A DNA stretch of 64,000 bases, taken from Candidatus Hydrogenedentota bacterium (GTDB lineage: Bacteria > Hydrogenedentota > Hydrogenedentia > Hydrogenedentales > SLHB01). The position numbers were made by a program, and so were the translations under genes. The DNA lies in NCBI GenBank assembly GCA_013359265.1, contig JABWCD010000004.1:248001-312000 (forward strand), written 5' to 3'. The notes beneath the pieces were generated by a model, which saw only the letters and a list, made by a program, of their open reading frames with translations, did not search any database and had not been told where the DNA came from. Shown here piece by piece: positions 54,513 to 63,634 of the stretch. Every line of letters begins with the position of its first letter. Within the stretch, counting starts at the first letter, position 1.

Positions 54513-54977
54513 TCACAACTGCTCCATCAGGTTCGCCATTTCGATCGCCGCCATCGCCGCGTCGAAGCCTTTGTTGCCGGACTTCGTCCCCGCACGCTCG
54601 ACAGCCTGCTCGATCGTGTCCGTCGTCAGCACACCGAAAATCACCGGCACACCAGTATCCATTGAAGCCTGTGCAATACCTCTCGATGCGTTGCCGGCCA
54701 CGTAGTCAAAATGCGCCGTTGCGCCGCGAATCACCGCACCCAACGCGACCACCGCGTCGTACTTCTTCGATGCCGCAAGCTTCTTCGCCACAACGGGAAT
54801 CTCGTGGGAGCCCGGTGCCCAAACAACGGTAACCTCGTCGTCCTTGACGCCGTGGCGCTTCAGTCCATCCAGCGCGCCTTCAAGCAGCTTTTCGGAAATG
54901 AAGGCATTGAAGCGCGATACGACGATGGCGAACTTCTTGCCTTTTGATATTAATGTACCTTCAATTACCGTTGGCAC
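54513..54977 (-). CDS. ribH: 6,7-dimethyl-8-ribityllumazine synthase
   Basis: 154 residues, penultimate step of riboflavin synthesis. Visible motifs: [20 protein letters not shown], the [14 protein letters not shown] substrate loop, [14 protein letters not shown] with the catalytic His, and [16 protein letters not shown]. Length is typical for the capsid-forming type. It follows ribBA after 13 nt. Confidence 0.96.
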   Translation of the reverse strand: MPTVIEGTLISKGKKFAIVVSRFNAFISEKLLEGALDGLKRHGVKDDEVTVVWAPGSHEIPVVAKKLAASKKYDAVVALGAVIRGATAHFDYVAGNASRGIAQASMDTGVPVIFGVLTTDTIEQAVERAGTKSGNKGFDAAMAAIEMANLMEQL

Positions 54978-54990
54978 GAATAAGACTCCT

Positions 54991-56199
54991 CTAGGCCAAT
55001 AAATGGCCCAACTTTTCCATCTTCGTCTTCAAGTACCGTTCATTGACCTCATTCGGTGTGATAATTAACGGCACACGCCCGGTGACTTCCAAGCCGTGGG
55101 CTTCGAGACCAACTCGCTTGCTGGGATTGTTCGTGATCAATCGCATGCGGTGGACGCCGATATCGGTTAGAATCTGCGCGCCGATTCCGTAGTCGCGGGG
55201 ATCGGGGCGGAATCCGAGGTGGAGGTTTGCCTCGACGGTGTCGAGGCCCTTGTCCTGTAACTCGTACGCGCGAATCTTATTGACGAGTCCGATGCCGCGG
55301 CCTTCCTGGCGCATGTAGAGCAGAACTCCGCGGCCTTCCGCGGCGATCATGCGCAGCGCTTCGTCGAGCTGTCTGCCGCAGTCGCAGCGCAGCGACCCGA
55401 ACACGTCGCCGGTGAGACACTCCGAGTGGACGCGCACGAGCACTTCGTCCGCGGGCGTGATATCGCCGAGCACCAGCGCGACGTGATGGTAGTCGTCCAC
55501 CGTGGTTTCATATGCGACGAGGCGGAACGGCCCGAAATCGGTCGGCAGTGACGTTTCCGCGACGCGCTTCACGAGCTTCTCGTGACGCCGCCGGTACTCG
55601 ATGATGCGCTCGACGGAACAGATTTTGACGCCGTGTTTCTTCGCGAACATTTCGAGGTCCGGCATGCGCGCCATGGTGCCGTCGTCCCTCATGACTTCGC
55701 AGATCACCGCGGACGGGTTCAGCCCTGCCATCCGGGCGAGGTCGAGCGAGCCCTCCGTCTGTCCCGCGCGCACAATCGCGCCGCCGCTTCGGGCGCGCAA
55801 GGTGTGTACGTGTCCCGGCGAGACGATATCGTCGGGTTTTGACGCGGGGTCGATGGCGACGTGGATCGTATGCGCGCGGTCAAACGCGCTGATACCCGTG
55901 GTTACGCCACTGGCGGCTTCGATAGGCGTGTGAAACGCGGTGCCGAACTTCGAGCGGTTGTCCTTCGTCACGGGTTCCAAACCGAGGAAGTCGATGCGCT
56001 CCGGCGTGAGCACGAGGCACACCAGTCCGCGCCCGTGCGTGATCATAAAGTTGACCGCCTGCGGCGATATCTTCTCGGCAGCGATGACAAGGTCGCCCTC
56101 GTTCTCCCGGTCCTCGTCGTCGACGAGAATGATCATGCGCCCCGCGCGCAACTCGTCGAGCGCGTCTTCAACCGAACACAATGCCGATTCGTTTCTCAT
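54991..56199 (-). CDS. ribBA: Bifunctional DHBP synthase / GTP cyclohydrolase II
   Basis: 402 residues. The N-terminal half is 3,4-dihydroxy-2-butanone-4-phosphate synthase ([16 protein letters not shown], then [11 protein letters not shown]). The C-terminal half is GTP cyclohydrolase II, with zinc cysteines in [20 protein letters not shown] and the catalytic RQEGRGIGL. It supplies both precursors of the lumazine. Fused RibBA is common outside enterobacteria. It starts 13 nt after the ribE stop. Confidence 0.97.
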   Translation of the reverse strand: MRNESALCSVEDALDELRAGRMIILVDDEDRENEGDLVIAAEKISPQAVNFMITHGRGLVCLVLTPERIDFLGLEPVTKDNRSKFGTAFHTPIEAASGVTTGISAFDRAHTIHVAIDPASKPDDIVSPGHVHTLRARSGGAIVRAGQTEGSLDLARMAGLNPSAVICEVMRDDGTMARMPDLEMFAKKHGVKICSVERIIEYRRRHEKLVKRVAETSLPTDFGPFRLVAYETTVDDYHHVALVLGDITPADEVLVRVHSECLTGDVFGSLRCDCGRQLDEALRMIAAEGRGVLLYMRQEGRGIGLVNKIRAYELQDKGLDTVEANLHLGFRPDPRDYGIGAQILTDIGVHRMRLITNNPSKRVGLEAHGLEVTGRVPLIITPNEVNERYLKTKMEKLGHLLA

Positions 56200-56211
56200 G
56201 CGTGGGTCTCT

Positions 56212-56838
56212 TTATGCGAATCCGTGACGTTTGAGTTTGTCGATCGTCAAGCCGCCGCCGGACATGTTCTTCATGAATTGAAAGATGTGTTTCGCCAGCA
56301 TATCGGCTTCCATGTTCACCGGGTCGCCGGGCCGCTTGCTGCTCAACGTCGTCTTTTGCAGCGTCGCGGGAATGACGGCGACGTCGAACTCGTCGCCGAC
56401 GGGGTCGACCACGGTGAGGCTGATTCCATCGATCGCAATCGAACCCTTCTGCACAAGATAGCGCGCCACTTCCGTCGGCGCTTGAAATCGCCACAGCGAG
56501 AACTCGCCCTGCGGCTTCACCGAACGCACGCGCCCGACACCGTCGACGTGTCCCTGCACAAAGTGCCCGCCCATGCGCATTCCCGCCGCAAGCGCGCGTT
56601 CGAGATTCACCGCGTCGCCCGGCTTGAGATTGCCGAGTGTCGTGCGCTTATACGTCTCCGGCGACACCTGCACGACGAAGCTCTCCGCGTTGAAGGACAC
56701 GACCGTTAGGCACGTGCCGTTTACGGCGATGCTGTCGCCCTCGCGCGCGCCCTCGAGCACGGACTTCGCCAGAATCGTAATGTCCGATCCCGAACGCCGC
56801 GATACCGCGCCAACCTCTTCTATGATTCCCGTGAACAT
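56212..56838 (-). CDS. ribE: Riboflavin synthase alpha chain
   Basis: 208 residues with the expected internal duplication of two lumazine-binding domains. The first opens MFTGIIEEVGAV and has NGTCLTVV. The second begins near GHFVQGHVDGVG and has IDGISLTVVD. It dismutates two lumazines to riboflavin. It follows ribD after 42 nt, in which a short TATAGG/CCTATA-type palindrome occurs. Confidence 0.96.
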   Translation of the reverse strand: MFTGIIEEVGAVSRRSGSDITILAKSVLEGAREGDSIAVNGTCLTVVSFNAESFVVQVSPETYKRTTLGNLKPGDAVNLERALAAGMRMGGHFVQGHVDGVGRVRSVKPQGEFSLWRFQAPTEVARYLVQKGSIAIDGISLTVVDPVGDEFDVAVIPATLQKTTLSSKRPGDPVNMEADMLAKHIFQFMKNMSGGGLTIDKLKRHGFA

Positions 56839-56880
56839 CTGGTGCTCTTTCTTGCATAGGCCCTATAGGTCATATGGGAC

Positions 56881-58005
56881 CTATAAAGATCGTTCCTGCT
56901 TTACATACGCCTCAATCAAAATATCCTCGCCAATGCTTCGCGCCGTCATGCGTTCGAGCTGCACGGCGTCCGCCATGCGCGCCGCGCCGTCGCCTTCGAC
57001 GGCAGTGATGGCGTCGCGCCCGCCGATGATCTTCGGCGCGACAAAGAACATCACCTTGTCCACGATGCCCGCCGCGAACGCGGACGCGTGCGTAGTGCCG
57101 CCGCCTTCGATGAGGACGGACATTACCTCGCGCTTGGCCAGTTCGCGCATCAGGGCGACAAGGTCGATCCCGCCCGGCCCGTCCGGTACGTAGATGATTT
57201 CGTCCGCGCCATCGAAGGCTTGCCCAACGGGCAACGCGACCCACGTCGGCGCGGGGCTGTCTTGGTTGAACACGCGGCGGTCCGCGGCGAGGTATTCGTC
57301 GGCATCGACAATGACGCGAATAGGGTCTTTCGCGCCTGTGTCGAGCCGTGCGGTCAAGCTGGGATCGTCGATCATTACCGTCCGGCTGCCGACGAGTATC
57401 GCGTCCACCTCGTTGCGCAATTCATGGACGTAACGGCGCGACGCCTCGCCGGTTACCCAGCGCGAATCGCCCGTGCGCGTCGCGATCTTGCCGTCGAGCG
57501 ACATGCCGCACTTCGCGATCACAAAAGGCATCTTCCGCGTTACATATTTCACAAACGCTTCATTCAACGTTTGCGCTTCCGGTTCGAGCACGCCCACGGC
57601 GACGTCAATCCCCGCGTCGCGCAACGCGGCGATGCCGCCGCCGCAAACCAGTGGATTTGGATCGCGCATCGCCACGACGACCCGTTCCGGCTTGTGACGA
57701 ACGATGAGATCGGAGCAGGGGGGAGTCTTGCCCTCGTGGCAACACGGTTCGAGCGTCACGTACATTGTGGCCCCGGCGATGTCGCCGCCCGCGGCGCGGA
57801 TCGCATTCACTTCCGCGTGAGGTGCGCCTGCACGCTCGTGATAGCCCTCGCCAACGATTCGTCCGTCGCGGACGACGACACACCCGACCATCGGGTTCGG
57901 GCTCGTGCGGCCTTTGCCTTTGACGGCAAGCTCGAGCGCGCGGCGCATGTGGCGCCGATCCGTTTCGGCGTCAACCGTAGCGCGTGCGTGTATCGAAGCG
58001 GCCAT
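56881..58005 (-). CDS. ribD: Bifunctional deaminase/reductase RibD
   Basis: 374 residues. The zinc deaminase domain has HAEVNAIRAAG and TLEPCCHEGKTPPC. The reductase domain follows, with SLDGKIATRTGDSRWVTGE and LIEGGGTTHASAF. It performs the second and third steps of the pathway. First gene after the FMN riboswitch. A strong hairpin ends just before its start codon region, so initiation may be structure-controlled. Confidence 0.96.
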   Translation of the reverse strand: MAASIHARATVDAETDRRHMRRALELAVKGKGRTSPNPMVGCVVVRDGRIVGEGYHERAGAPHAEVNAIRAAGGDIAGATMYVTLEPCCHEGKTPPCSDLIVRHKPERVVVAMRDPNPLVCGGGIAALRDAGIDVAVGVLEPEAQTLNEAFVKYVTRKMPFVIAKCGMSLDGKIATRTGDSRWVTGEASRRYVHELRNEVDAILVGSRTVMIDDPSLTARLDTGAKDPIRVIVDADEYLAADRRVFNQDSPAPTWVALPVGQAFDGADEIIYVPDGPGGIDLVALMRELAKREVMSVLIEGGGTTHASAFAAGIVDKVMFFVAPKIIGGRDAITAVEGDGAARMADAVQLERMTARSIGEDILIEAYVKQERSL

Positions 58006-58014
58006 AAAACAATT

Positions 58015-58046
58015 CGTCCCGTAAGGTACACCTCACCTTCGGGACG
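58015..58046 (-). promoter_or_regulatory. Hairpin immediately upstream of ribD
   Basis: CGTCCCG-AAGGT pairs with ACCTT-CGGGACG around a short loop, followed on the transcript by AATTGTTTT and the ribD ATG. It is placed as the expression platform of the riboswitch: either a terminator (short T-run) or a structure hiding the ribosome site, whose GGGACG lies in the stem. Confidence 0.6.
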
Positions 58047-58128
58047 CTATACACTAGACCCGCAAACGCCTCCGGAGCGCGCCCGCAAAACGCAACACGC
58101 CCGCAGAACCGTCCTGCGGTCTAAGTGT

Positions 58129-58243
58129 CATCTTCTTTCATCCGGACTATACCGTCGGCCCCGGAGTTCCACCGGATCCTGTGGCAATTGCCACTCGCGG
58201 GCTGTACCGCCGATCGGGAATTTCACCCTGCCCCGAAGATGAT
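58129..58243 (-). ncRNA. FMN riboswitch (RFN element)
   Basis: The conserved RFN blocks are all visible on the minus strand: TCTTCGGGGCAGGGTGAAAT at the 5' side, then TCCCGATCGGCGGT, GCCCGCGA, GATCCGGTGGAACTCCGGGG and CCGACGGTATAGTCCGGATG, closing with AAAGAAGATG. P1 pairs CATCTTC with GAAGATG. Binding of FMN should switch off the downstream rib-nusB operon. A CCGCAG/CTGCGG hairpin follows at about 58103-58121. Confidence 0.97.
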
Positions 58244-58254
58244 ATGTTGATAAT

Positions 58255-58284
58255 ATGTTACCAGAGGGGGAGAAAAACTGTCAA
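58255..58284 (-). promoter_or_regulatory. Sigma-70-type promoter of rib operon
   Basis: TTGACA (58284-58279), an 18-base spacer and TAACAT (58260-58255) on the minus strand. Transcription would begin about 5 bases before the riboswitch. Confidence 0.75.
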
Positions 58285-58339
58285 TTTGAGCAGTTTTGGT
58301 TTCGACGGTTCGCCGACTCGTCCCTGCTAACCCGACAAC

Positions 58340-58771
58340 TCACCTGGAACACGAGCCGAGCACTTCTTTTAATGGCTCCGGCAGCGGCACGGCCTTGCCC
58401 ACTGCGTAATCCACCCAGGCAATTACTGTCGTTCCGTCTGCCACTACCTCGTCCGTGCCCGCGCGGAAGAGGTGGTGTTCGACCGTGAAGCTCTTCGTAC
58501 CAACCTTGACGCACCGGATGCCCGCCTCCAACTCAGCGGGATACTGAACTTGCTGGCGGAAGTTGATCGTCGCCGACACAATCGCGGGTGCTTGTCGCTC
58601 ACCCTCCTTGTACTTGAAGATGTTTACCGACTCGAAGAACTTCATGCGCGCCGTTTCAAAGTAGCGCGAGTACATAGCGTTATTTACGTGCCCGTAGGCG
58701 TCCATATCGCCCCAGCGGACGGTGATAGGAACAAGCTGGCGGTATGACCTTCGATAGATTGGGGAATGCAC
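58340..58771 (-). CDS. Acyl-CoA thioesterase (YbgC/FadM type)
   Basis: 143 residues, hot-dog fold. The catalytic region VRWGDMDAYGHVNNAMYSRYFETAR carries the Asp of 4-hydroxybenzoyl-CoA thioesterases. ATINFRQQVQYPAELEAG is the usual second block. The acyl substrate is not predictable. It lies 4 nt after a PIN-domain gene on the same strand, and its stop is about 55 bases before the rib promoter. Confidence 0.9.
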   Translation of the reverse strand: MHSPIYRRSYRQLVPITVRWGDMDAYGHVNNAMYSRYFETARMKFFESVNIFKYKEGERQAPAIVSATINFRQQVQYPAELEAGIRCVKVGTKSFTVEHHLFRAGTDEVVADGTTVIAWVDYAVGKAVPLPEPLKEVLGSCSR

Positions 58772-58775
58772 CGAC

Positions 58776-59276
58776 TCAGAGGTCCTTAGCGTAGGTTCGG
58801 AGGTGATTGAAGTTCACCGCACTGCCGCCCACGCCGGAAAGATAATGATACAATTGCGAATCGTCCGTTAGTACTACGGCGCCACCCGTGGCAAGTTCGG
58901 CGATACCAGCGTCCGCGATCCCAAACTGCAGGAACTCCCTTCGCTGCGCCAACACTGCGGACTCGCGAACGAATTCTTTGCATTGGAATATGATTTGCCG
59001 AAGGTTCGCGCGCAGCACGGGTGGTGGAGGGCTTGCGCTATGCCCCATCAGGTTGCTTGCTTCAGACAATATATGCGGCGTGACAAGGTGCACGTCGAAT
59101 AGACTGAGAGCGTTTTGCAGAACATAGTAGTCTTCATTGGTGAACTGAGCTGTACGCTTGAAAGAAGTAATGCAATTAACGTCCGTTAGCCCAACTATGA
59201 GTAGCAAAAGTATGTTGGTGTCAACCACAATCCCTTGTTTCTTGTGCGATTGGCTCAGGCTGAGAAGCTCGTTCAC
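58776..59276 (-). CDS. PIN-domain protein
   Basis: 166 residues. The four acids of the PIN nuclease site can be placed: VVDTNILL (D19), ILSEASNL, FGIADAGI and LTDDSQL. It is longer than VapC toxins and has an insertion around residues 30-80 (VNCITSFKRTAQFTNEDYYVLQ). Its start overlaps the stop of the small upstream gene by 4 nt, a toxin-antitoxin-like layout, though the partner is not a known antitoxin. Confidence 0.75.
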   Translation of the reverse strand: MNELLSLSQSHKKQGIVVDTNILLLLIVGLTDVNCITSFKRTAQFTNEDYYVLQNALSLFDVHLVTPHILSEASNLMGHSASPPPPVLRANLRQIIFQCKEFVRESAVLAQRREFLQFGIADAGIAELATGGAVVLTDDSQLYHYLSGVGGSAVNFNHLRTYAKDL

Positions 59277-59551
59277 TGAAGCTGCCTGATCTTCATAGCC
59301 GATATTTTGCCGTTTTTTCTATCGACAGTGAACGTCTTATATATCCGAATGCGCTTGCCTGTAAACGTGTCGAACGGCCCCTTATCTGACCAGCGCGGAT
59401 GAAATCCCAGCGTCACATGCCACTCCTGCTCGTCTTCCGAAAGTTCCACCTCTTCAAGCATGATATCCGCGATCCCATCGGAGTCGAGTAATTCGTGAAG
59501 GTATGCAGAAGCAATCTTCACTGCTTCTTTAACTTCAATCATATACCTCAT
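59273..59551 (-). CDS. Small hypothetical protein, partner of PIN gene
   Basis: 92 residues (or 89 from the ATG at 59542, which fits GAGG spacing better). Acidic N-terminus MIEVKEAVKIASAYLHEL, middle VELSEDEQEWHVTLGF and basic C-terminus YKTFTVDRKNGKISAMKIRQL. The pattern is like small PepSY/DUF-type alpha-beta proteins. Coupled to the PIN gene by an ATGA overlap, so it may modulate that nuclease. Confidence 0.65.
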   Translation of the reverse strand: MRYMIEVKEAVKIASAYLHELLDSDGIADIMLEEVELSEDEQEWHVTLGFHPRWSDKGPFDTFTGKRIRIYKTFTVDRKNGKISAMKIRQLQ

Positions 59552-59630
59552 CCTCTGAATTAACGCGGATAGTCATCTCTTTCATCGAAAAAGCCACCCC
59601 GCGCATGCTAAAGCAATGTTTTCGGGGAAC

Positions 59631-60365
59631 TCAAATCCCGCTGCCTCCTAAATGGATGCCGCATTCCTTGCTGGAATCCGGGTCGAGTTGGTTGAACCAG
59701 CGCCAGCGGCCGGCGCGTTTGTCCTCCCATGGCTTGGTGGGCGTGGTGCAGATTTTGCACCCGATGCTGGTGTACCCCATGTCGTAGAGCTTGTTGTAGG
59801 GAATTTCGTTCGTGCGGATGTAGGCCCACACCTGATCCTCGGTCCAGTCCGCCAGCGGATTTAGTTTGAGGACGTCGTGCGTTTCCATCCGCACGATTTC
59901 CGCCTTCGCGAGTTTCCTTCGCGAATTCGATTGATCGCGGCGGCGCCCGGTAATCAGCGCGTCGACCGTTTCCATCGCACGCTCATTCGGCTCGACTTTG
60001 CGAATCGTGCAGCAGTATTCCTGTTTCTCCTTCGTGTCGAAAAACAGATACTCACCATGCCGATCGACCATTTGTTTCACGCGGTTCGGGTCCGGTTCGA
60101 ACCGTTCGATTTTGATTCCGTACTTTTTTTCGATCGCATCGATGACCTGGTACGTTTCATCCGGCAAACGCCAGGTATCAATCGTGAAGATGCGCAGCTT
60201 GGGCGCGACTCGGCTCGCCATTTCGATCTGCACGCAGCCGGTGTTCTGCAGGCTCGTCTGGATCGCGGCGCGGTCGCCGTAGGTTTCGTAGGCCCACTTG
60301 AGCATCTCTTCGGGCCCAAGGCCTTCAAGGTGTTCGAGCAAATCTGTCTGCGCAACGGTAGCCAT
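59631..60365 (-). CDS. cysH: Adenylyl-sulfate (APS) reductase
   Basis: 244 residues. The [4Fe-4S] ligands C118-C119 (EYCCTIRK) and C203/C206 (GCKICTT) mark it as an APS-using reductase and not the PAPS type, which lacks them. The catalytic Cys is in the C-terminal KECGIHL. It reduces APS to sulfite with thioredoxin. Start at the ATG one base after the sulfite reductase stop; translation is coupled. APS kinase would be dispensable for this route. Confidence 0.93.
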   Translation of the reverse strand: MATVAQTDLLEHLEGLGPEEMLKWAYETYGDRAAIQTSLQNTGCVQIEMASRVAPKLRIFTIDTWRLPDETYQVIDAIEKKYGIKIERFEPDPNRVKQMVDRHGEYLFFDTKEKQEYCCTIRKVEPNERAMETVDALITGRRRDQSNSRRKLAKAEIVRMETHDVLKLNPLADWTEDQVWAYIRTNEIPYNKLYDMGYTSIGCKICTTPTKPWEDKRAGRWRWFNQLDPDSSKECGIHLGGSGI

Positions 60366-60366
60366 C

Positions 60367-62124
60367 TTATACGTGAACAACACCCGCGAGGTGCTGTTTT
60401 ACTCCATCGACACCGACGCGCGCCGACCAATCGCCGAAGCGCTCGCCGTTATTGCGGTTTGCTTTCCACGCGCTCAACAGCGCGGACACGGCCGCCGCGA
60501 TGTCCTTGCCTGTCAGCTTCTCCGCGACGAGTTCGTTCAATCGCGTGCCGTTGAAATCGCCGCCGGTGTAGATGACGTAGCGATCCGATCCGCTCCCGAC
60601 AATACCGATCTCCGCCGAGCGTGGGCGCGAGCAGTTGTTCGGGCATCCACTCATGCGAATGATCACATCCGAGTCGCCGTGACCCGCCGCTTCGATGTCG
60701 TGAATAATGCCCGGCATGGCGCGTTCCGATTCCGCCAGCGCGAGACCGCAGAAGGGGAGAGCGGGGCAGGCCATTTCCATGCGGCGCAACGGTGAGATTC
60801 CGTCGTCTGTCGGAATGCCGTGCGCATCGAGCAGCGCCTGGACCTTCGGCACGTCTTCGTCGCGAATATGCGAGAGGATGACATTGTGATGCGGCGTCAG
60901 CCGCACGCCGCACCTGAACTGCTCGACAATCTTTCGCAACCCGCTGCGGAACTTGTACGACCCGTCGAAATCGCGAATGCGCCCGTTCTCGATCCACACG
61001 CCCACGTAGTTCAGTCCCTGCTGAATTTGCTTGTGCCAGCCGAGGTAGTCGGGCTGATCGGTGGGTTTGACGCCGCGCGGGGGCGCGTAGGTGCGGCCCG
61101 CGTACTCGAAGACCGTCGCGGCGAACTTGTCCCAGCCCCAGTCGTCGATCAGGTATTTCATGCGCGCGTGACGCCGGTTCGCACGCCCGCCGTGATCGCG
61201 TTGCACTTTCACGATCGCTTCGAGCAGCGGAACCAATTCGTCTTCATTCACGAACGCAATGGCCGTGGCCATGCGCGCGTAGGTCTCCGGTTTGCGGTGC
61301 GTGTATCCCAGACCGCCGCCGGCCAACACTTCGTACCCGACAATCGCGCCGTCTTTCGTTACTGCGATGATGCCGACATCCTGTGTGTACACATCGACCG
61401 AATTGTCGAAGTCAGCCGCCAAACCGATTTTGAACTTTCGGGGCAGGTAGGTCTTTCCGTATATCGGGTCCTCGACGGTTTCCTTCGGCGCGGCAATCTC
61501 GTACGTGCCGTCCTCGTGCGTCTTCACTTTTTCGTCGTCGATCCAGAGGTCGTAGTACGACCGCGTTTTCGGCATGAAGTGATCGCTGATGCGCCGCGCA
61601 ATGTCGATCAGGTCCGCGCTGCACTTCGCGTACCGCTGATCGATATCCGCTACCGGCGCCGCCATCGTGTTGCGAACGACATCTCCGCAGCCGCCGAAGC
61701 TCGTCATCTTCCCGAACACGTTGAGGTCGTGAATCAGGGGGCGCAGATTGCCTTTTATGACGCCGTGAAATTGAAAGTCCTGCCGCGAGGTGACGCGCAA
61801 ATCGTCCTGGCCATATTTCCCGCATAAGTCATCGCACACCAAATACTGTTCCGCGCTGAGCGCCCCGCCGGGAAACTTCGTACGGACCATGAACTTGTAG
61901 TCCCAGTCCAGCCCCTGTTTTTTGCGCTCGGTGCGCGTATCGCGGTCGTCCTGCTGATACGAGCCGTGATGCTTGATGAGCTGCGTCGACGGATCGCTCA
62001 GGTAGGGATTGGCGTCGCCGATCTCGGTTATGAGCGCGCCATAAAGCCCAAGACTGTTTTCCTTTATGCCTTCGACAGGCGTGAGCTTTGCGCCCGAGCC
62101 GTTTTCATCCTTTTCATCAGCCAT
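60367..62124 (-). CDS. Sulfite reductase (siroheme, [4Fe-4S])
   Basis: 585 residues, the two-repeat nitrite/sulfite reductase family. The cluster/siroheme cysteines are in CPALPFC and SGCPNNC. TSRQDFQFHG and RRHARMKYLI are typical substrate-binding segments. Length and sequence fit the CysI-like or ferredoxin-type sulfite reductases. With cysH behind it, sulfite rather than nitrite is the probable substrate. No cysJ flavoprotein gene is adjacent, so ferredoxin may be the donor. Confidence 0.92.
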   Translation of the reverse strand: MADEKDENGSGAKLTPVEGIKENSLGLYGALITEIGDANPYLSDPSTQLIKHHGSYQQDDRDTRTERKKQGLDWDYKFMVRTKFPGGALSAEQYLVCDDLCGKYGQDDLRVTSRQDFQFHGVIKGNLRPLIHDLNVFGKMTSFGGCGDVVRNTMAAPVADIDQRYAKCSADLIDIARRISDHFMPKTRSYYDLWIDDEKVKTHEDGTYEIAAPKETVEDPIYGKTYLPRKFKIGLAADFDNSVDVYTQDVGIIAVTKDGAIVGYEVLAGGGLGYTHRKPETYARMATAIAFVNEDELVPLLEAIVKVQRDHGGRANRRHARMKYLIDDWGWDKFAATVFEYAGRTYAPPRGVKPTDQPDYLGWHKQIQQGLNYVGVWIENGRIRDFDGSYKFRSGLRKIVEQFRCGVRLTPHHNVILSHIRDEDVPKVQALLDAHGIPTDDGISPLRRMEMACPALPFCGLALAESERAMPGIIHDIEAAGHGDSDVIIRMSGCPNNCSRPRSAEIGIVGSGSDRYVIYTGGDFNGTRLNELVAEKLTGKDIAAAVSALLSAWKANRNNGERFGDWSARVGVDGVKQHLAGVVHV

Positions 62125-62287
62125 CCGTCACGTTCCTTCACGTTGTAGCGAGCAAGCCTCAATCATTACATACACGATAATGAAAGTCAATTATTCCCAA
62201 TCTCAAGCGGTTTCATGCGTTAGCAGGGCCGGAGCGCGCTGGCTGGACCGAGTCTAATTGCAAATCAAAGGACTCTAAAAAAATCTC

Positions 62288-62316
62288 TTGATTAGTATAC
62301 TTAACTTGTGTATCAT
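62288..62316 (+). promoter_or_regulatory. Sigma-70-type promoter for leader and prepilin gene
   Basis: TTGATT, an exact 17-base spacer and TATCAT in an AT-rich stretch. Predicted start is near 62323, giving a leader of about 218 nt before the ATG at 62541. Confidence 0.7.
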
Positions 62317-62322
62317 TCGGCT

Positions 62323-62540
62323 TAACAAGGCCCGCCTCCGGTGACGGATAAGGCGTTAAGAGCGTCCAGGCTGCCTATCCGCAGCCGAACTGCCCTGAAC
62401 CGCCGGGTATCCGAAGGGGAAGCGCAGCCTTGTGTTGGTAAAGGCATTGGCAAAAAAGCCAGGCCTGAGCGACCGCGGCCGGTTACGTTTGGCGACTTCC
62501 CGGCGACGATGCGCTCAGGCCGGCGTAGGAGACATCTGCC
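62323..62540 (+). ncRNA. Structured 5' leader, candidate riboswitch of unknown class
   Basis: GGCTGC/GCAGCC forms a perfect stem near 62370-62388. GGCCTGAGCG at 62462-62471 pairs perfectly with 62512-62521, enclosing a GCCGG/CCGGC stem. Directly after the long hairpin comes AGGAGACATCTGCC and the ATG. AACTGCCC and AGGAGAC..TGCC faintly recall cobalamin-riboswitch boxes, and a CbiX-type gene follows downstream, but the other boxes do not fit. The GGAG is also the ribosome site, so the hairpin could control translation. Confidence 0.5.
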
Positions 62541-63518
62541 ATGAATCGTTCCACCCGCATCGGCTTCACGCTCATCGAACTGCTTGTCGTCATCGCCATT
62601 ATAGCGATCCTGGCGGCAATACTGCTACCGGCATTGGCCCGCGCACGCGAGGCCGCGCGCCGCGCAAGCTGCCAGAACAACCTCAAACAGTGGGGGATCG
62701 TATTTAAGATGTTCGCCGGAGAGTCCGATGGCGAACGCTATCCGCGCCTCCAAACATCGTGGGAGAAGATCACGAACTGCGACACCGGCGCGACGGTCTA
62801 CCCCGCGATTCCGTTTGTGGGCGCACCCACTCACTGGCTCAACCCGCAAATGAGCGAAGTGTACCCGGAGTATCTGACGGACGTTGCGCTCGCGTCGTGT
62901 CCATCCAGCGCGCTCGTCTCGCGGGAGGATTTCACAAACCCGGCGACGGGCGAGTCCGAAGCCCACTTGGTGTGTTTCGAGAATGTCCCCGGACCGACTT
63001 TCGGTAAATGGACGAAGGAGCGCGGAATGCCGCTGCTCGATGAAGCCTACTGGTACACCGGCTATGTGCTTGATCGCACGGACGAAGACGATCCGCAGGC
63101 GCCCATATCCGAACTCGAAAGCGATGCGATCGGCGACGGCCCCGCGCAACTCGTGTACGGCATGGCGCTCGCCATTGGCAATTTCTTCGGCGGCGAAGTC
63201 GGCCAGGATCTTGACCTCTCTTCGTATGGTTCGGGTCTTGGCAACGCGGGTGGGGACACGGTTCGCCGGCTGCGCGAAGGCGTCGAACGGTTCTTGATTA
63301 CGGATATCAACAGTCCCGCCGGGTCGGCGCAGGCCCAGAGCGAGGTGTGGATTTACACCGACCGCCTCAGCAGCGACGTCTCCCAGTACAACCACATCCC
63401 CGGCGGCGCCAACGTGCTCTACATGGATGGGCATGTCGAGTTCGTCAAGTACAACGACGAAGCGCCCGTGCTTCCCGGAGTGGCGGAAGTCTTTGGGCAG
63501 TTGAGCCTGCACGGTTAG
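62541..63518 (+). CDS. Prepilin-like protein with H-x9-DG ending
   Basis: 325 residues. The type IV prepilin motif [20 protein letters not shown] is followed by [19 protein letters not shown], and near the C-terminus by [17 protein letters not shown]. This is the DUF1559-like major-pilin/pseudopilin group that is hugely expanded in planctomycete-like phyla. It would be processed by prepilin peptidase and sit in the envelope. It follows the structured leader. Confidence 0.93.
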   Translation: MNRSTRIGFTLIELLVVIAIIAILAAILLPALARAREAARRASCQNNLKQWGIVFKMFAGESDGERYPRLQTSWEKITNCDTGATVYPAIPFVGAPTHWLNPQMSEVYPEYLTDVALASCPSSALVSREDFTNPATGESEAHLVCFENVPGPTFGKWTKERGMPLLDEAYWYTGYVLDRTDEDDPQAPISELESDAIGDGPAQLVYGMALAIGNFFGGEVGQDLDLSSYGSGLGNAGGDTVRRLREGVERFLITDINSPAGSAQAQSEVWIYTDRLSSDVSQYNHIPGGANVLYMDGHVEFVKYNDEAPVLPGVAEVFGQLSLHG

Positions 63519-63534
63519 CAGGCGTTTGGCGCCA

Positions 63535-63576
63535 GGCGCATGCCGCCCTTCTTCTCGATTGGGGACGGCATGCGCC
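63535..63576 (+). terminator. 11-bp perfect hairpin after prepilin gene
   Basis: GGCGCATGCCG at 63535-63545 pairs with 63566-63576. It lacks a T-run and stands 58 bases before the next start, so it may attenuate rather than end transcription. Confidence 0.55.
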
Positions 63577-63634
63577 GGCCCCGCCCCATTGCATGTAACC
63601 AACAATCCTTATTTCACGGAGAAATACTTCAGTC

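Noticed and set aside
62125-62287. SAM or other riboswitch before the sulfite reductase gene
   Set aside because: None of the SAM-I/II/IV conserved blocks are visible on the minus strand; only a plain leader is seen.
62323-62540. c-di-GMP-I (GEMM) riboswitch
   Set aside because: A GGGGAAGCGCAGCC stretch recalls GGGACGCAAAGCC, but the GGCAAACC block and the second conserved helix are missing.
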